Below, in pieces: positions 39,737-47,387 of a stretch of 64,000 nucleotides of DNA. Both the position numbers and the translations under genes were made by a program. This stretch comes from Pseudomonas gingeri (GTDB lineage Bacteria > Pseudomonadota > Gammaproteobacteria > Pseudomonadales > Pseudomonadaceae), in NCBI RefSeq assembly GCF_013386115.1, contig NZ_JACAOR010000014.1:1-64000 (forward strand), written 5' to 3'. Positions within the stretch are counted from its first letter, which is position 1, and each line of letters opens with the position of its first letter. The notes beneath the pieces are model-generated. The model was not told where the DNA came from, made no database searches, and saw only the letters and a program-made list of their open reading frames with translations.

Positions 39737-41683
39737 TCAGGAAGCCGTTGCCGGTTTTTTCGGGCGTCGGCTCCGGGCTGTCCTGGCTGTCGTCGCCTTG
39801 CGTTTCTTCTTCCAGGGCGCTGCCCCTTTTCCGGCCATCCCGGCGGGCATGGTGATCTGCAGTTTCAGCTCGACGCATCGCCCCACCTGCTTGCTCATCC
39901 ATGCCGCCTGCTTGGCGACAAATTCTTCCAGGCTCATCTCGCCGCTCTGCACCATGTCCAGCGCCTGTTCCCAGATTGCCGTGGTGCCTGGGTCGGCAAT
40001 CGCCCGGGGCACCGCGTCGATCAGGCTGAAGGCCGCCGGGGTCGCTGACAGGCTTTTGCCGTGCTTGACCAGGTACTGTCGATCCAGCAAGCCCTGGATG
40101 ATGCCGGCGCGGGTGGCTTCGGTGCCGATGCCGGTGGTGTCCTTGAGCTTCTGCTTGAGGCGCGGGTCTTCCACATACCGGGCGACGTTTTTCATTGCCT
40201 TGATCAGGTCGCCTTCGGTAAAGGGTTTCGGTGGCTGGGTCCACAGGTCCTTGAGTTCGACCCGGTTGACCACGCATTCGCTGCCTTCACGCAATGCCGG
40301 CAGGGCCTGTGGCTCCGGGGCCTCGCGTCCCTTGGCAGGCGCCAGGGCCTCGGGCAGCGCCCGTTTCCAGCCGGGCTCGACAATCCGTTTGCCCACCGCT
40401 CGCAGCGCCTGTGCCGCGCAATCGAAATCGGCCTGGGTCCGGTCGTATTCGTGGTTGGGCAGGAACTGCGCCAGGTAACGGGCACGAATCAGGCTATAGA
40501 CCGCCCGTGGCTTGCCTTGCAACCGGTCGAGGCCGGCCCCGCTGCCTGTCGGGATAATGCCGTGGTGGGCGGTGACCTTGGCATCGTTCCAGGCCCGCGA
40601 GCGTCGCGCCGGATCGAGATACGGCGCCAGTTTTTCCAGGCTCGGATCGGCCCGTTCGAGTGCCGCCAGGACCCGTCCGGCATCAGCGTGCTGGCTCAAT
40701 GGTAGAAAACCGCAATCGCTGCGCGGGTAGGTAATGACCTTGTGGGTTTCGTACAGCGCCTGCGCGATATCCAGGGTTTCCTGGGCGCCCAGCCCGAGCC
40801 TTTTCGAACACACTTCCTGCAGGGTGCCGAGATCGAAGGGCAGGGGGGCCGGCTCGCGAATCCGCTCGGTCCTGAGCTTGACCACCGTGGCGCCGGAGGC
40901 TGCGCCCATGGCGCTTGCCGCCTGTTGCGCCAGGGCCTGGTTGAGGCAGCGGTCCTGGTCGTCGCAGGCATCCTGCGGCGCACGCCACTGGGCGACAAAG
41001 GGCTGGCCGTCATGCAGCAGGTGCACATCGATGGCCCAGTAGGGCACCGGTACGAAGTCGGCGATGCTGCGGTCACGGTCCACCACCAGGCGCAAGGTCG
41101 GCGTCTGCACCCGGCCCACCGGCAGCACGCCCTGATAGCCGGACTGGCGCCCGAGCAGGGTGAACAGACGGCTCATGTTCATCCCGATCAGCCAGTCGGC
41201 CCGCGAGCGGCCCAGGGCCGAGTGATAGAGCGTGAAGGTTTCGCCACCCGGCTTGAGGGCCGCCAGCGCCTTGCGGATCGAGGCATCGTCCAGCGCCGAC
41301 AACCACAGGCGCTGGATCGGCCCGCGATAGCGGCAATGCTCCACCAGCTCCCTGGCGATCATTTCGCCTTCGCGGTCGGCGTCGGTGGCGATCACCAGTT
41401 CCCGGGCCTCGCCCAGCAGGCGCTTGACCGCCTTGTACTGGCTGGCGGTCTTGGGCTTGACCTGCATCTTCCATTTTTCCGGAACGATGGGCAGGTCGGC
41501 CAGCACCCAGCGTTTGTAGCGGGCATCGTAGGCATCCGGCGGGGCGGTTTCCAGCAGGTGGCCGATGCACCAGGTGACGGTGGCATTCGGGCCCACCCAG
41601 CAGCCGTCGCCACGGCGCGTGGCACCGAGCACGGCGGCAATGTCTTTGGCCTGGGAGGGCTTCTCGCAGAGGAACAACCGCAT
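39737..41683 (-). CDS. topB: DNA topoisomerase III
   Basis: A 648-residue type IA topoisomerase. The toprim motif ATDADREGE is at residues 99-107 and the catalytic tyrosine is Tyr319 in ITYPRSDCGF. MSRLFT and VGRVQTPTLRLV motifs agree with TopB. The C-terminus has a basic Lys/Arg-rich tail and no zinc fingers, as in topoisomerase III. It decatenates DNA. The start at ATG 41683 has AAGGTGG before it; a GTG lies 6 bp upstream. The gene is convergent with the ureohydrolase and divergent from a small ORF. Confidence 0.95.
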   Translation of the reverse strand: MRLFLCEKPSQAKDIAAVLGATRRGDGCWVGPNATVTWCIGHLLETAPPDAYDARYKRWVLADLPIVPEKWKMQVKPKTASQYKAVKRLLGEARELVIATDADREGEMIARELVEHCRYRGPIQRLWLSALDDASIRKALAALKPGGETFTLYHSALGRSRADWLIGMNMSRLFTLLGRQSGYQGVLPVGRVQTPTLRLVVDRDRSIADFVPVPYWAIDVHLLHDGQPFVAQWRAPQDACDDQDRCLNQALAQQAASAMGAASGATVVKLRTERIREPAPLPFDLGTLQEVCSKRLGLGAQETLDIAQALYETHKVITYPRSDCGFLPLSQHADAGRVLAALERADPSLEKLAPYLDPARRSRAWNDAKVTAHHGIIPTGSGAGLDRLQGKPRAVYSLIRARYLAQFLPNHEYDRTQADFDCAAQALRAVGKRIVEPGWKRALPEALAPAKGREAPEPQALPALREGSECVVNRVELKDLWTQPPKPFTEGDLIKAMKNVARYVEDPRLKQKLKDTTGIGTEATRAGIIQGLLDRQYLVKHGKSLSATPAAFSLIDAVPRAIADPGTTAIWEQALDMVQSGEMSLEEFVAKQAAWMSKQVGRCVELKLQITMPAGMAGKGAAPWKKKRKATTARTARSRRPKKPATAS

Positions 41684-41723
41684 AACCACCTTGTTTCATT
41701 CAGGGCCTGGCAAGGACTACAGA

Positions 41724-41852
41724 ATGCGCAGAGTTGACGCATCGGGCAATCTTTATCTGTATGAATATACAGCTGAAGATTACCGCCTGGCCAGGGCGGT
41801 GGCGGCCTGCCTGGCGCAGGCGGCGCTAATCATCGATAAGAGTGATCAGTGA
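41724..41852 (+). CDS. Possible small protein (42 aa)
   Basis: A 42-residue ORF with AAGGAC 8 bases before the ATG. It encodes MRRVDASGNLYLYEYTAED then a helical Ala-rich stretch. It is divergent from topB and stands in front of a LysR gene. No family is recognised and it may be only part of the promoter region. Confidence 0.35.
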   Translation: MRRVDASGNLYLYEYTAEDYRLARAVAACLAQAALIIDKSDQ

Positions 41853-41967
41853 GATGGAAAATAAATCGCTAATATTCAGGTTGTTTGCCCTTTAGATTAG
41901 TCCCGCGCCACCTGAATCGATGGACCAGGCAAGCAATGGAACACCTTTTTTCACCCGAGGCCCCGCC

Positions 41968-42870
41968 ATGATTACCTTCAAGCAACTGGAAGCCATCTAC
42001 TGGATCGTTGAACTGGGCAGTTTCGAATCGGCCTCGCTGAAGCTGAACATGTCCCAGTCGGCGATTTCCAAGCGCGTCCAGGAACTGGAGGACGCCTTTG
42101 ACGTGCCGATTTTCGACCGCTCCAGGCGCAGCGCGCGCTTGACGGAGAAGGGCACCGAACTCTTCGAACACGCGGCCGAAATGCTCCGCCAGCGCGATTA
42201 CCTGCTGGAGCGCATCAGTTCGCGGGAGGTGCTGGTCCGGCGTTTTCGCCTCGGCGTGACCGAACTGACGGCCCTGACCTGGTTGCCGGCCCTGGTGGAG
42301 CAGATTCGCGAAGCCTACCCCAAGGTCCTGCTGGAGCCTTCGGTCGAGCTGAGTTCGGAGTTGTTCAAGAAACTGGAAAACGACCAGCTCGACCTGATCA
42401 TCGTGCCCGATGTCTTCGACGACGCACGTTTCATCGCCACGCCGCTCAAGAGCGTGGAAAACGCCTGGATGTGCGCGCCGGACCTGTATCGCGAATCCGC
42501 GCCGATGGACCTCCAGGCGTTGTCCGGGTACACCGTGCTGACCCAGGGCGGCAGTTCGGGGACCGGCCTGGTCTACGAGCGCTGGCTGGCCCAGCACGAT
42601 GTGCGCCTCAATCGCACGCTGATCAGCAACTACCTGGTGGCCCAGATCGGCCTGACCATCTCCGGCGTGGGCATCAGCTACCTGCCCCGGCAGTGTCTCG
42701 CGCCGATGATCGCCCGAGGGCGCCTGCGGGTGATCGAGACTTATCCGGAGTTGCCGCAGATCCGCTATGCCGCCGTGCATCGGGCGGACCGCCTGCAGGG
42801 CCTGAGCGTCGAAGTGGCACGCCTGGCGCACCAGTGCTGTGATTTCGGCCACCTGCTGTTGCAGGCGTGA
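41968..42870 (+). CDS. LysR family regulator
   Basis: A 300-residue LysR-type regulator. The HTH (FKQLEAIYWIVELGSFESASLKL; MSQSAISKRVQELEDAF) and the effector-binding domain (LRLGVTELTALTWLPALVEQ-like RFRLGVTELTALTWLPAL; YLVAQIGLTISGVGISYLP) are intact. GAGG precedes the ATG. It is convergent with another LysR gene 27 bp away, and no structural gene is next to it, so its target is not obvious. Confidence 0.92.
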   Translation: MITFKQLEAIYWIVELGSFESASLKLNMSQSAISKRVQELEDAFDVPIFDRSRRSARLTEKGTELFEHAAEMLRQRDYLLERISSREVLVRRFRLGVTELTALTWLPALVEQIREAYPKVLLEPSVELSSELFKKLENDQLDLIIVPDVFDDARFIATPLKSVENAWMCAPDLYRESAPMDLQALSGYTVLTQGGSSGTGLVYERWLAQHDVRLNRTLISNYLVAQIGLTISGVGISYLPRQCLAPMIARGRLRVIETYPELPQIRYAAVHRADRLQGLSVEVARLAHQCCDFGHLLLQA

Positions 42871-42897
42871 GCCGGCTGGACCCTTCCCGTCGCGTTT

Positions 42898-43809
42898 TCA
42901 GGCGACGGATCCGGCAGCGCGTTCTTTCACTGCCAGCGCCTGTACCAGGAAATCGATGAACGCCCGGGTCTTCTGCGGCACCCGGCGCGCCGAGGCGTAT
43001 ACGGCATTGATGCTGATCGGCGGTGCCTGCCACTCGCACAGCACCGGCACCAGGCGCCCCGCGGCCAGGGCGTCTTCGACGATGAAGTCAGGCAACAGGG
43101 CGATGCCCATGCCAGCTTCGGCGGCCTGGGCCAGCAGGTCGCCGTTGTTCGCGTGCAGCGGGCCGGTGACCGTGACCCGCTGGGTGTCCTTGTCATTGCT
43201 CAGTTGCAGGCTGACGCCACTTTGCAGGTAGCCATAGTTCAGGCACTGGTGAGCACTCAGCTCACGAGGAGTGGCGGGAGTGCCGGCTCGTTCCAGGTAG
43301 CCGGGGGAGGCGACCATGATGCGCGGGGCCGGGGCCAGCAGTTTGGCGACCATGGACGAGTCCGGCAGGCTGGCGATACGGATGGTCACGTCGAAGCCAC
43401 CCTTGACCGGGTCCACCTGCTGGTCGCTGAGCACCAGTTGCAGTTCCACGTTCGGATGCTGCTGGTGAAACACCGGAATCAGGGGCCCCAGCCGGCGCAG
43501 CCCGAAGGACATCGGCGCGTTGACCCGCAACACCCCGCGCAACTCGCCGATGCCGTCACGGGCACGCTGCTCGGCTTCATCCAGCGAGGCCAGCAGTTCG
43601 CGGGCCGCTTCGAAGTACTCGGCACCGGCTTCGGTCAGGTGCAGGCTGCGGGTGGTGCGCAGCAGCAGTTGCACGCCAATGGCTTCTTCCAGGGCCTGGA
43701 TCTGCTTGCTGACTTTCGAGCGTGGCACGTCCATTGCCCGTGCCGCCGCCGCGAAGCCGTTTGCCCCGACCGTGGCGACAAACGCCCGCATGCATTCGAT
43801 GCGATCCAT
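42898..43809 (-). CDS. LysR family regulator (CrgA-like)
   Basis: A 303-residue LysR-type regulator of the CrgA/DsdC-like subgroup, starting MDRIECMRAFVATVGANGFAAAARAMDVPRSKVSKQIQ. The effector domain runs LRVNAPMSFGLRRLGPLIPVF to the C-terminus. AGGGA precedes the ATG. It is divergent from the YcaC-like hydrolase gene with 161 bp between, the usual arrangement for regulation of that gene. Confidence 0.92.
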   Translation of the reverse strand: MDRIECMRAFVATVGANGFAAAARAMDVPRSKVSKQIQALEEAIGVQLLLRTTRSLHLTEAGAEYFEAARELLASLDEAEQRARDGIGELRGVLRVNAPMSFGLRRLGPLIPVFHQQHPNVELQLVLSDQQVDPVKGGFDVTIRIASLPDSSMVAKLLAPAPRIMVASPGYLERAGTPATPRELSAHQCLNYGYLQSGVSLQLSNDKDTQRVTVTGPLHANNGDLLAQAAEAGMGIALLPDFIVEDALAAGRLVPVLCEWQAPPISINAVYASARRVPQKTRAFIDFLVQALAVKERAAGSVA

Positions 43810-43970
43810 GATTGTCCCTTTAATAGAATCAATGATTCTCGATTTTAGGGAATTGTCCCGATTTTATCCAGGCCCTAAAGTTCGTTCCAAGCCGGCAGCA
43901 CATACCTCCAAGCGGAGCACGCGCCGAGCTGACAGATTACCCGGACCCTCTCAGCCAAAAGGAACTCGTC

Positions 43971-44615
43971 ATGTCCATTCGTGAACTGCTCAACCCGACC
44001 AACTCCGCCCTGATCCTCATCGACCACCAGCCGCAGATGTCCTTCGGTGTGCAGTCGATCGACCGCCAGACCCTGAAGAACAACACCGTGGGCCTGGCCA
44101 AGTCGGCGAAGATCTTCAACGTGCCGACGCTCCTGACTTCGGTCGAAACCGAAAGCTTCAGCGGCTACATCTGGCCTGAACTGCTGTCGCTGTTCCCCGA
44201 CCAGCAGCCCATCGAACGCACTTCGATGAACTCCTGGGAAGACAGGAAATTCGTCGAGGCGGTCAAGGCTACGGGGCGCAAGAAGCTGATCATGGCCGCG
44301 CTGTGGACCGAGGTCTGCCTGAACTTCCCGGCCCTCGAGGCTCTGGCCGAAGGCTACGAGGTGTATATCGTCACCGACGCCTCGGGCGGCACCACCAAGG
44401 AAGCCCACGACATGTCCGTGCAACGGATGATCCAGGCCGGCGCGGTGCCGGTGACCTGGCAGCAGGTATTGCTCGAGTTCCAGCGCGATTGGGCGCACAA
44501 GGAAACCTACGACGCGGTCATGGACTTGGTGCGCGAACACAGCGGCGCCTATGGCATGGGCGTGGATTACGCCTACACCATGGTGCACAAGGCCCCGCAG
44601 CGTCAGGTCAAGTAA
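43971..44615 (+). CDS. Isochorismatase-like hydrolase (YcaC type)
   Basis: A 214-residue cysteine hydrolase of the isochorismatase superfamily, closest to YcaC. Catalytic residues are Asp18 in ILIDHQPQMSF and Cys116 in LWTEVCLNF; the usual lysine before the cysteine region falls in the ATGRKKLIMAA segment only approximately. YcaC-like proteins are octamers with unknown natural substrate. AAGGA precedes the start. It is followed 66 bp later by a membrane-anchored monooxygenase-fold gene; both may belong to one stress- or volatile-related operon controlled by the divergent CrgA-like regulator. Confidence 0.9.
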   Translation: MSIRELLNPTNSALILIDHQPQMSFGVQSIDRQTLKNNTVGLAKSAKIFNVPTLLTSVETESFSGYIWPELLSLFPDQQPIERTSMNSWEDRKFVEAVKATGRKKLIMAALWTEVCLNFPALEALAEGYEVYIVTDASGGTTKEAHDMSVQRMIQAGAVPVTWQQVLLEFQRDWAHKETYDAVMDLVREHSGAYGMGVDYAYTMVHKAPQRQVK

Positions 44616-44681
44616 GGGAGCGGGGCGGGTGTGCCGGGCACATCCGCCTCTCGGGCTTTGTACAGGCAGGTGGAATCACTC

Positions 44682-45260
44682 ATGAATATCGAATTGTCCG
44701 ACGGCGTGGTCACGTTGCTGGTGCGGCACCGCATCAGGCAGGGCGGGGACCAGGCGTACGAAGCCTGGCTGCGCCAGATCATCGCCAAGGCGCGCAGCTA
44801 TCCCGGGCACCTGGGCATCGACGTGATGCGCGGGCACAGCGGCGGACTGGCGCAGTTCACCAGTGTGCTGCGGTTTGCCAGCACCGAGCAGTTGCAGGTC
44901 TGGCTGGATTCCGATGACCGTCGCGAACTGGTCGACCAGGCCCGCTCGCTGCTGGCCGACGGCGACCAGACGGAAATCAACGAAGACCGTGAGTTCTGGT
45001 TCACGCCGGCGCAAGCGGACATGCCGGCACCGCCACCGCGCTGGAAGCAGGCCTGCGTGACCTTCCTGGTGATCCTGCCGCTGACGTTCCTGGTGCCACA
45101 GGTATGGAAGCCGGTGTTCGGGCTGTTGCCCTGGCTGGGCGGGTACGTGCAGGCCAATGTGCTGATCACCCTGAGCATCGTCCTGCTGGTGGTCTATGTC
45201 TTCATGCCGCGGGTGACGCGTCTGTTCAGCCGTTGGCTGCAACCGCGGCAAGTGAGCTGA
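44682..45260 (+). CDS. Antibiotic biosynthesis monooxygenase-fold protein with C-terminal membrane anchor
   Basis: A 192-residue protein of two parts. Residues about 1-95 resemble the ABM/dimeric alpha-beta barrel (VVTLLVRHRIRQGGDQAYEAWLRQII; LQVWLDSDDRRELV). Residues about 120-175 form two transmembrane helices joined by a short loop, so the barrel is anchored on the cytoplasmic side of the inner membrane. Membrane-anchored ABM proteins are known in some bacteria; a role in quinone or small aromatic chemistry is possible but unproven. AGGTGG precedes the start. Confidence 0.8.
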   Translation: MNIELSDGVVTLLVRHRIRQGGDQAYEAWLRQIIAKARSYPGHLGIDVMRGHSGGLAQFTSVLRFASTEQLQVWLDSDDRRELVDQARSLLADGDQTEINEDREFWFTPAQADMPAPPPRWKQACVTFLVILPLTFLVPQVWKPVFGLLPWLGGYVQANVLITLSIVLLVVYVFMPRVTRLFSRWLQPRQVS

Positions 45261-45290
45261 TCCAAGGGCCGGGCGGTAGAAAACGCATAA

Positions 45291-45319
45291 AAAAACCCGA
45301 CAGCCTGTGTCGGGTTTTT
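45291..45319. terminator. Bidirectional terminator
   Basis: AAAAACCCGACA and TGTCGGGTTTTT form a 12-bp stem with loop GCCTG and T-tracts on both strands. It separates the convergent ABM and glycine-zipper genes. Confidence 0.93.
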
Positions 45320-45336
45320 CATGGGGAAACGGAGTG

Positions 45337-45687
45337 TTACTTGCGGCCACCCAGTGCGCCGCCGGCCGCGCCACCCAGGCCCGCGCCAATCGCCGCGCCG
45401 GTGCTGCCGCCGAGCTTGTTGCCCAGCAGCGAACCGCCTGCCGCGCCCAGGCCGCCACCGAGGGCCGCCTTGGTCTTCTTGCCTTTCTTGGCCGCCACGG
45501 CACCGCCGGCCGCGCCGCCCAGGCCTGCACCAATGGCCGCGCCGGTGCTGCCGCCCATCTGCTGACCGACCACGTTGCCCAGGACGCCACCCAAACCACC
45601 GCCGACCGCCGCCTGGGTACCGCCGGCAGCCATTGCGCCTTGGGCAAACAGGGCGCTGAGCGCCAGGACGGTAAGTGCTTTACGCAT
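45337..45687 (-). CDS. Exported glycine-zipper protein
   Basis: A 116-residue protein with a signal peptide (residues 1-20, ending GAMA-A) and a Gly/Ala-rich mature part. A unit of about 19 residues, GGSTGAAIGAGLGGAAGGA, occurs twice, separated by a short charged stretch (KKGKKTKAALGGG). The spaced glycines of GxxxG type suggest helix packing in or on a membrane. GAGG precedes the start; the frame is open 46 codons further up without a signal peptide. Confidence 0.8.
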   Translation of the reverse strand: MRKALTVLALSALFAQGAMAAGGTQAAVGGGLGGVLGNVVGQQMGGSTGAAIGAGLGGAAGGAVAAKKGKKTKAALGGGLGAAGGSLLGNKLGGSTGAAIGAGLGGAAGGALGGRK

Positions 45688-45783
45688 GTTGCGAACCTCG
45701 AAATAAATGGAGCGCCAATTGTCGCCGGGCGCGGGCGGCGACGCAAACGCTGTCGAGGGGCTGCGCCGGTTTATATTTTTTCT

Positions 45784-45947
45784 CGCCCATGGAACTTTCC
45801 TGTTTCGGAAAAGCGGCAACGTCACCGAATAAACCCCATGGCCGGGTTGTTATCTGTACATATGCCGCTCATCGGATGCTCTATTTCCAGAATTATTGTG
45901 TGGCTTTATCTCTGAATGCTCCTTGGCCGTTTCCCACGGCCTTTTTT
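45784..45947 (+). ncRNA. Candidate small RNA or leader ending in a strong terminator
   Basis: GGCCGT-TTCCC-ACGGCC followed by TTTTTTA (45925-45947) is a strong terminator with no gene upstream on this strand. A TATATT-like -10 at about 45772 lies some 150 bp before it, with only a weak -35. The implied transcript is about 160 nt and has no long ORF. I do not recognise a known sRNA, and it lacks the repeated GGA motifs of RsmX/Y/Z. Confidence 0.45.
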
Positions 45948-46118
45948 ATTTATTCCCCTCATCAGGGGTGAACTGCTTTGGTGCAATTGAAGTGTCGAGG
46001 CGGTTGAATGAACCAAAACAGTGCCTGCATTGTCTTTGAGTTGCCGGATATCCAGAAAAAACCTGTGGTTATTGAAGGGGTTAGGATGAATTTTATGTGA
46101 ATTCATTCGTCAAATATC

Positions 46119-46222
46119 TTGTTACAAGTTTCGCCGATCAGTTAATATGGCGTCGCGTTCACCTACCACGGTTTATGCATTTTTAAGCCCCAAGCGTCCA
46201 TCAGCCGCTTGGGCTTTTTTTT
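46119..46222 (+). ncRNA. Candidate short transcript with own promoter and terminator
   Basis: TTGTTA and TAATAT are separated by 18 bp (46119-46148), followed by about 40 bases and then AAGCCCCAAGCG-N9-CGCTTGGGCTT with eight T (46185-46222). The stem has one bulge. No ORF fits. The predicted RNA would be about 65 nt; it may be a small RNA or a terminated leader. The remaining 46223-46527 is gene-free. Confidence 0.45.
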
Positions 46223-46527
46223 GCCCGGAATTTGTTCACCGAGTTGTCGAACAGTCTCTTGCGGACTCTGCCGGGGCCGGTGCCGAATATCGATGTCGAA
46301 TAAAACCCTTCCCTGAAAACACCGACGTTATCAATCCCGGACGCCGCTCTTTGCCCAGGTGGTCGAAGGCGTGCGTGGTGTGGGCATTTTTGCCCCACGG
46401 TGTTTCCCGATGACTCGCTGGCGCCTGGCGTCCTGCCGGTGCCGGCCTCCTGTGTTTCCAGTGAAAACCGCTCTGGCTCCACCCTCTCGCCCCTTTTGCC
46501 GATAGCTGGCATCAAAAATGCTTTTTA

Positions 46528-46549
46528 GTATCCATGGATAATTGGATAC
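46528..46549. promoter_or_regulatory. GntR-type operator GTATCC-N10-GGATAC
   Basis: GTATCC and GGATAC form an inverted repeat enclosing a smaller palindrome TATCCATGGATA. It lies 22 bp before the GntR start, typical for an autoregulated FadR-type repressor. Confidence 0.6.
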
Positions 46550-46571
46550 AAAAATTCAGAAGGTGCTTTCC

Positions 46572-47240
46572 ATGGGATTCATACCGGCTTACAGCGAGCG
46601 TCAACCGATGACCGCGGAGGAGGAGGCCTACAACTTTCTTCTCGGTGCCATCTGCAGCGGGCGCTACCGCATGGGCGACCGGCTGATAGCCGACGACATC
46701 GCCGGTGAAATCGGCATGAGCCGCATGCCGGTGCGCGAAGCCTTTCGCCGCCTGGCGGCCGAGGGCCTGGTGAATCTGCGGCCCAATCGCGGGGCGGTGG
46801 TCAGCGGCCTGAATATCGAGGAAATGCACGAAGTTTTCGAAATGCGCAGCGTCCTCGAAGGGCTGGCGATCCGTGTCGCGGTGCCGAAGATCACCGAGCG
46901 ACACCTGACGCACCTCGAACGCCTGCTCGACGACATGGACGCTGACCGCGAGGACAGCGCCGTCTGGGTCGGTCGCCACCGGGCTTTCCATGAATACCTG
47001 TGCAGCCTCAGTGAGCGCCCGCGGTTGATGCGCCAGATATCCGCGCTCTATTCGGTGATCGAGCCGCACATGCGCTTGTGGCTGCAGCAACTCGACCAGC
47101 CGCTGAGTGCCCGCGAAGACCATGCGCAGATCCTCGACGCCATCCGCTCGCGGGATGCCGATCATGCCGAGCGGGTCCTGCGCGAGCATATCGAAGGAAC
47201 CATTCCCGAACTGACCCAGTTCCTGGCGTCGGGGAAATAG
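46572..47240 (+). CDS. GntR family regulator (FadR/FCD type)
   Basis: A 222-residue regulator with the N-terminal winged HTH (residues about 18-75: YRMGDRLIADDIAGEIGMSRMPVREAFRRLAAEGLVNLRPNRG) and a C-terminal FCD helical effector domain, whose metal-ligand histidines appear in HRAFHEYL and SREDHAQILDAI-type text (AREDHAQIL) and the last HIEGT. AAGGTG precedes the ATG; a TTG start 30 bp upstream is unlikely. It sits in front of the polyamine binding protein and GGT-like genes, likely as their regulator. Confidence 0.9.
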   Translation: MGFIPAYSERQPMTAEEEAYNFLLGAICSGRYRMGDRLIADDIAGEIGMSRMPVREAFRRLAAEGLVNLRPNRGAVVSGLNIEEMHEVFEMRSVLEGLAIRVAVPKITERHLTHLERLLDDMDADREDSAVWVGRHRAFHEYLCSLSERPRLMRQISALYSVIEPHMRLWLQQLDQPLSAREDHAQILDAIRSRDADHAERVLREHIEGTIPELTQFLASGK

Positions 47241-47318
47241 AAGCGGGCAGCCAGCCCGCCTTGCCGTTGTTGTGACGTTCAGCACTGCCCAGTTACTTAA
47301 CCGAACCGGAGTCTCGTC

Positions 47319-47387
47319 ATGAATCAGCCCGTTGTCCGTGTCTGCCTTTCCTTCCGTGTTGCAGGAGCCTCGTCATGCGCTCTGTGA
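47319..47387 (+). CDS. Short upstream ORF overlapping the binding-protein start
   Basis: A 22-codon ORF (MNQPVVRVCLSFRVAGASSCAL) with a good ribosome site, ACCGGAG, 8 bases before its ATG. Its end overlaps the start of the next gene by 13 bases in another frame. The ribosome-binding neighbourhood GGAG-CTCGTCATG is duplicated at the real start, so the ORF may have arisen from a local duplication or may couple translation. Confidence 0.45.
   Translation: MNQPVVRVCLSFRVAGASSCAL

Noticed and set aside
38682..40277. A 531-codon open frame on the minus strand
   Set aside because: It covers the ureohydrolase antisense and part of topB in another frame; no recognisable domain.
45784..46222. RsmX/Y/Z-type regulatory RNA
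   Set aside because: The repeated hairpin-loop GGA motifs that define these RNAs are absent.
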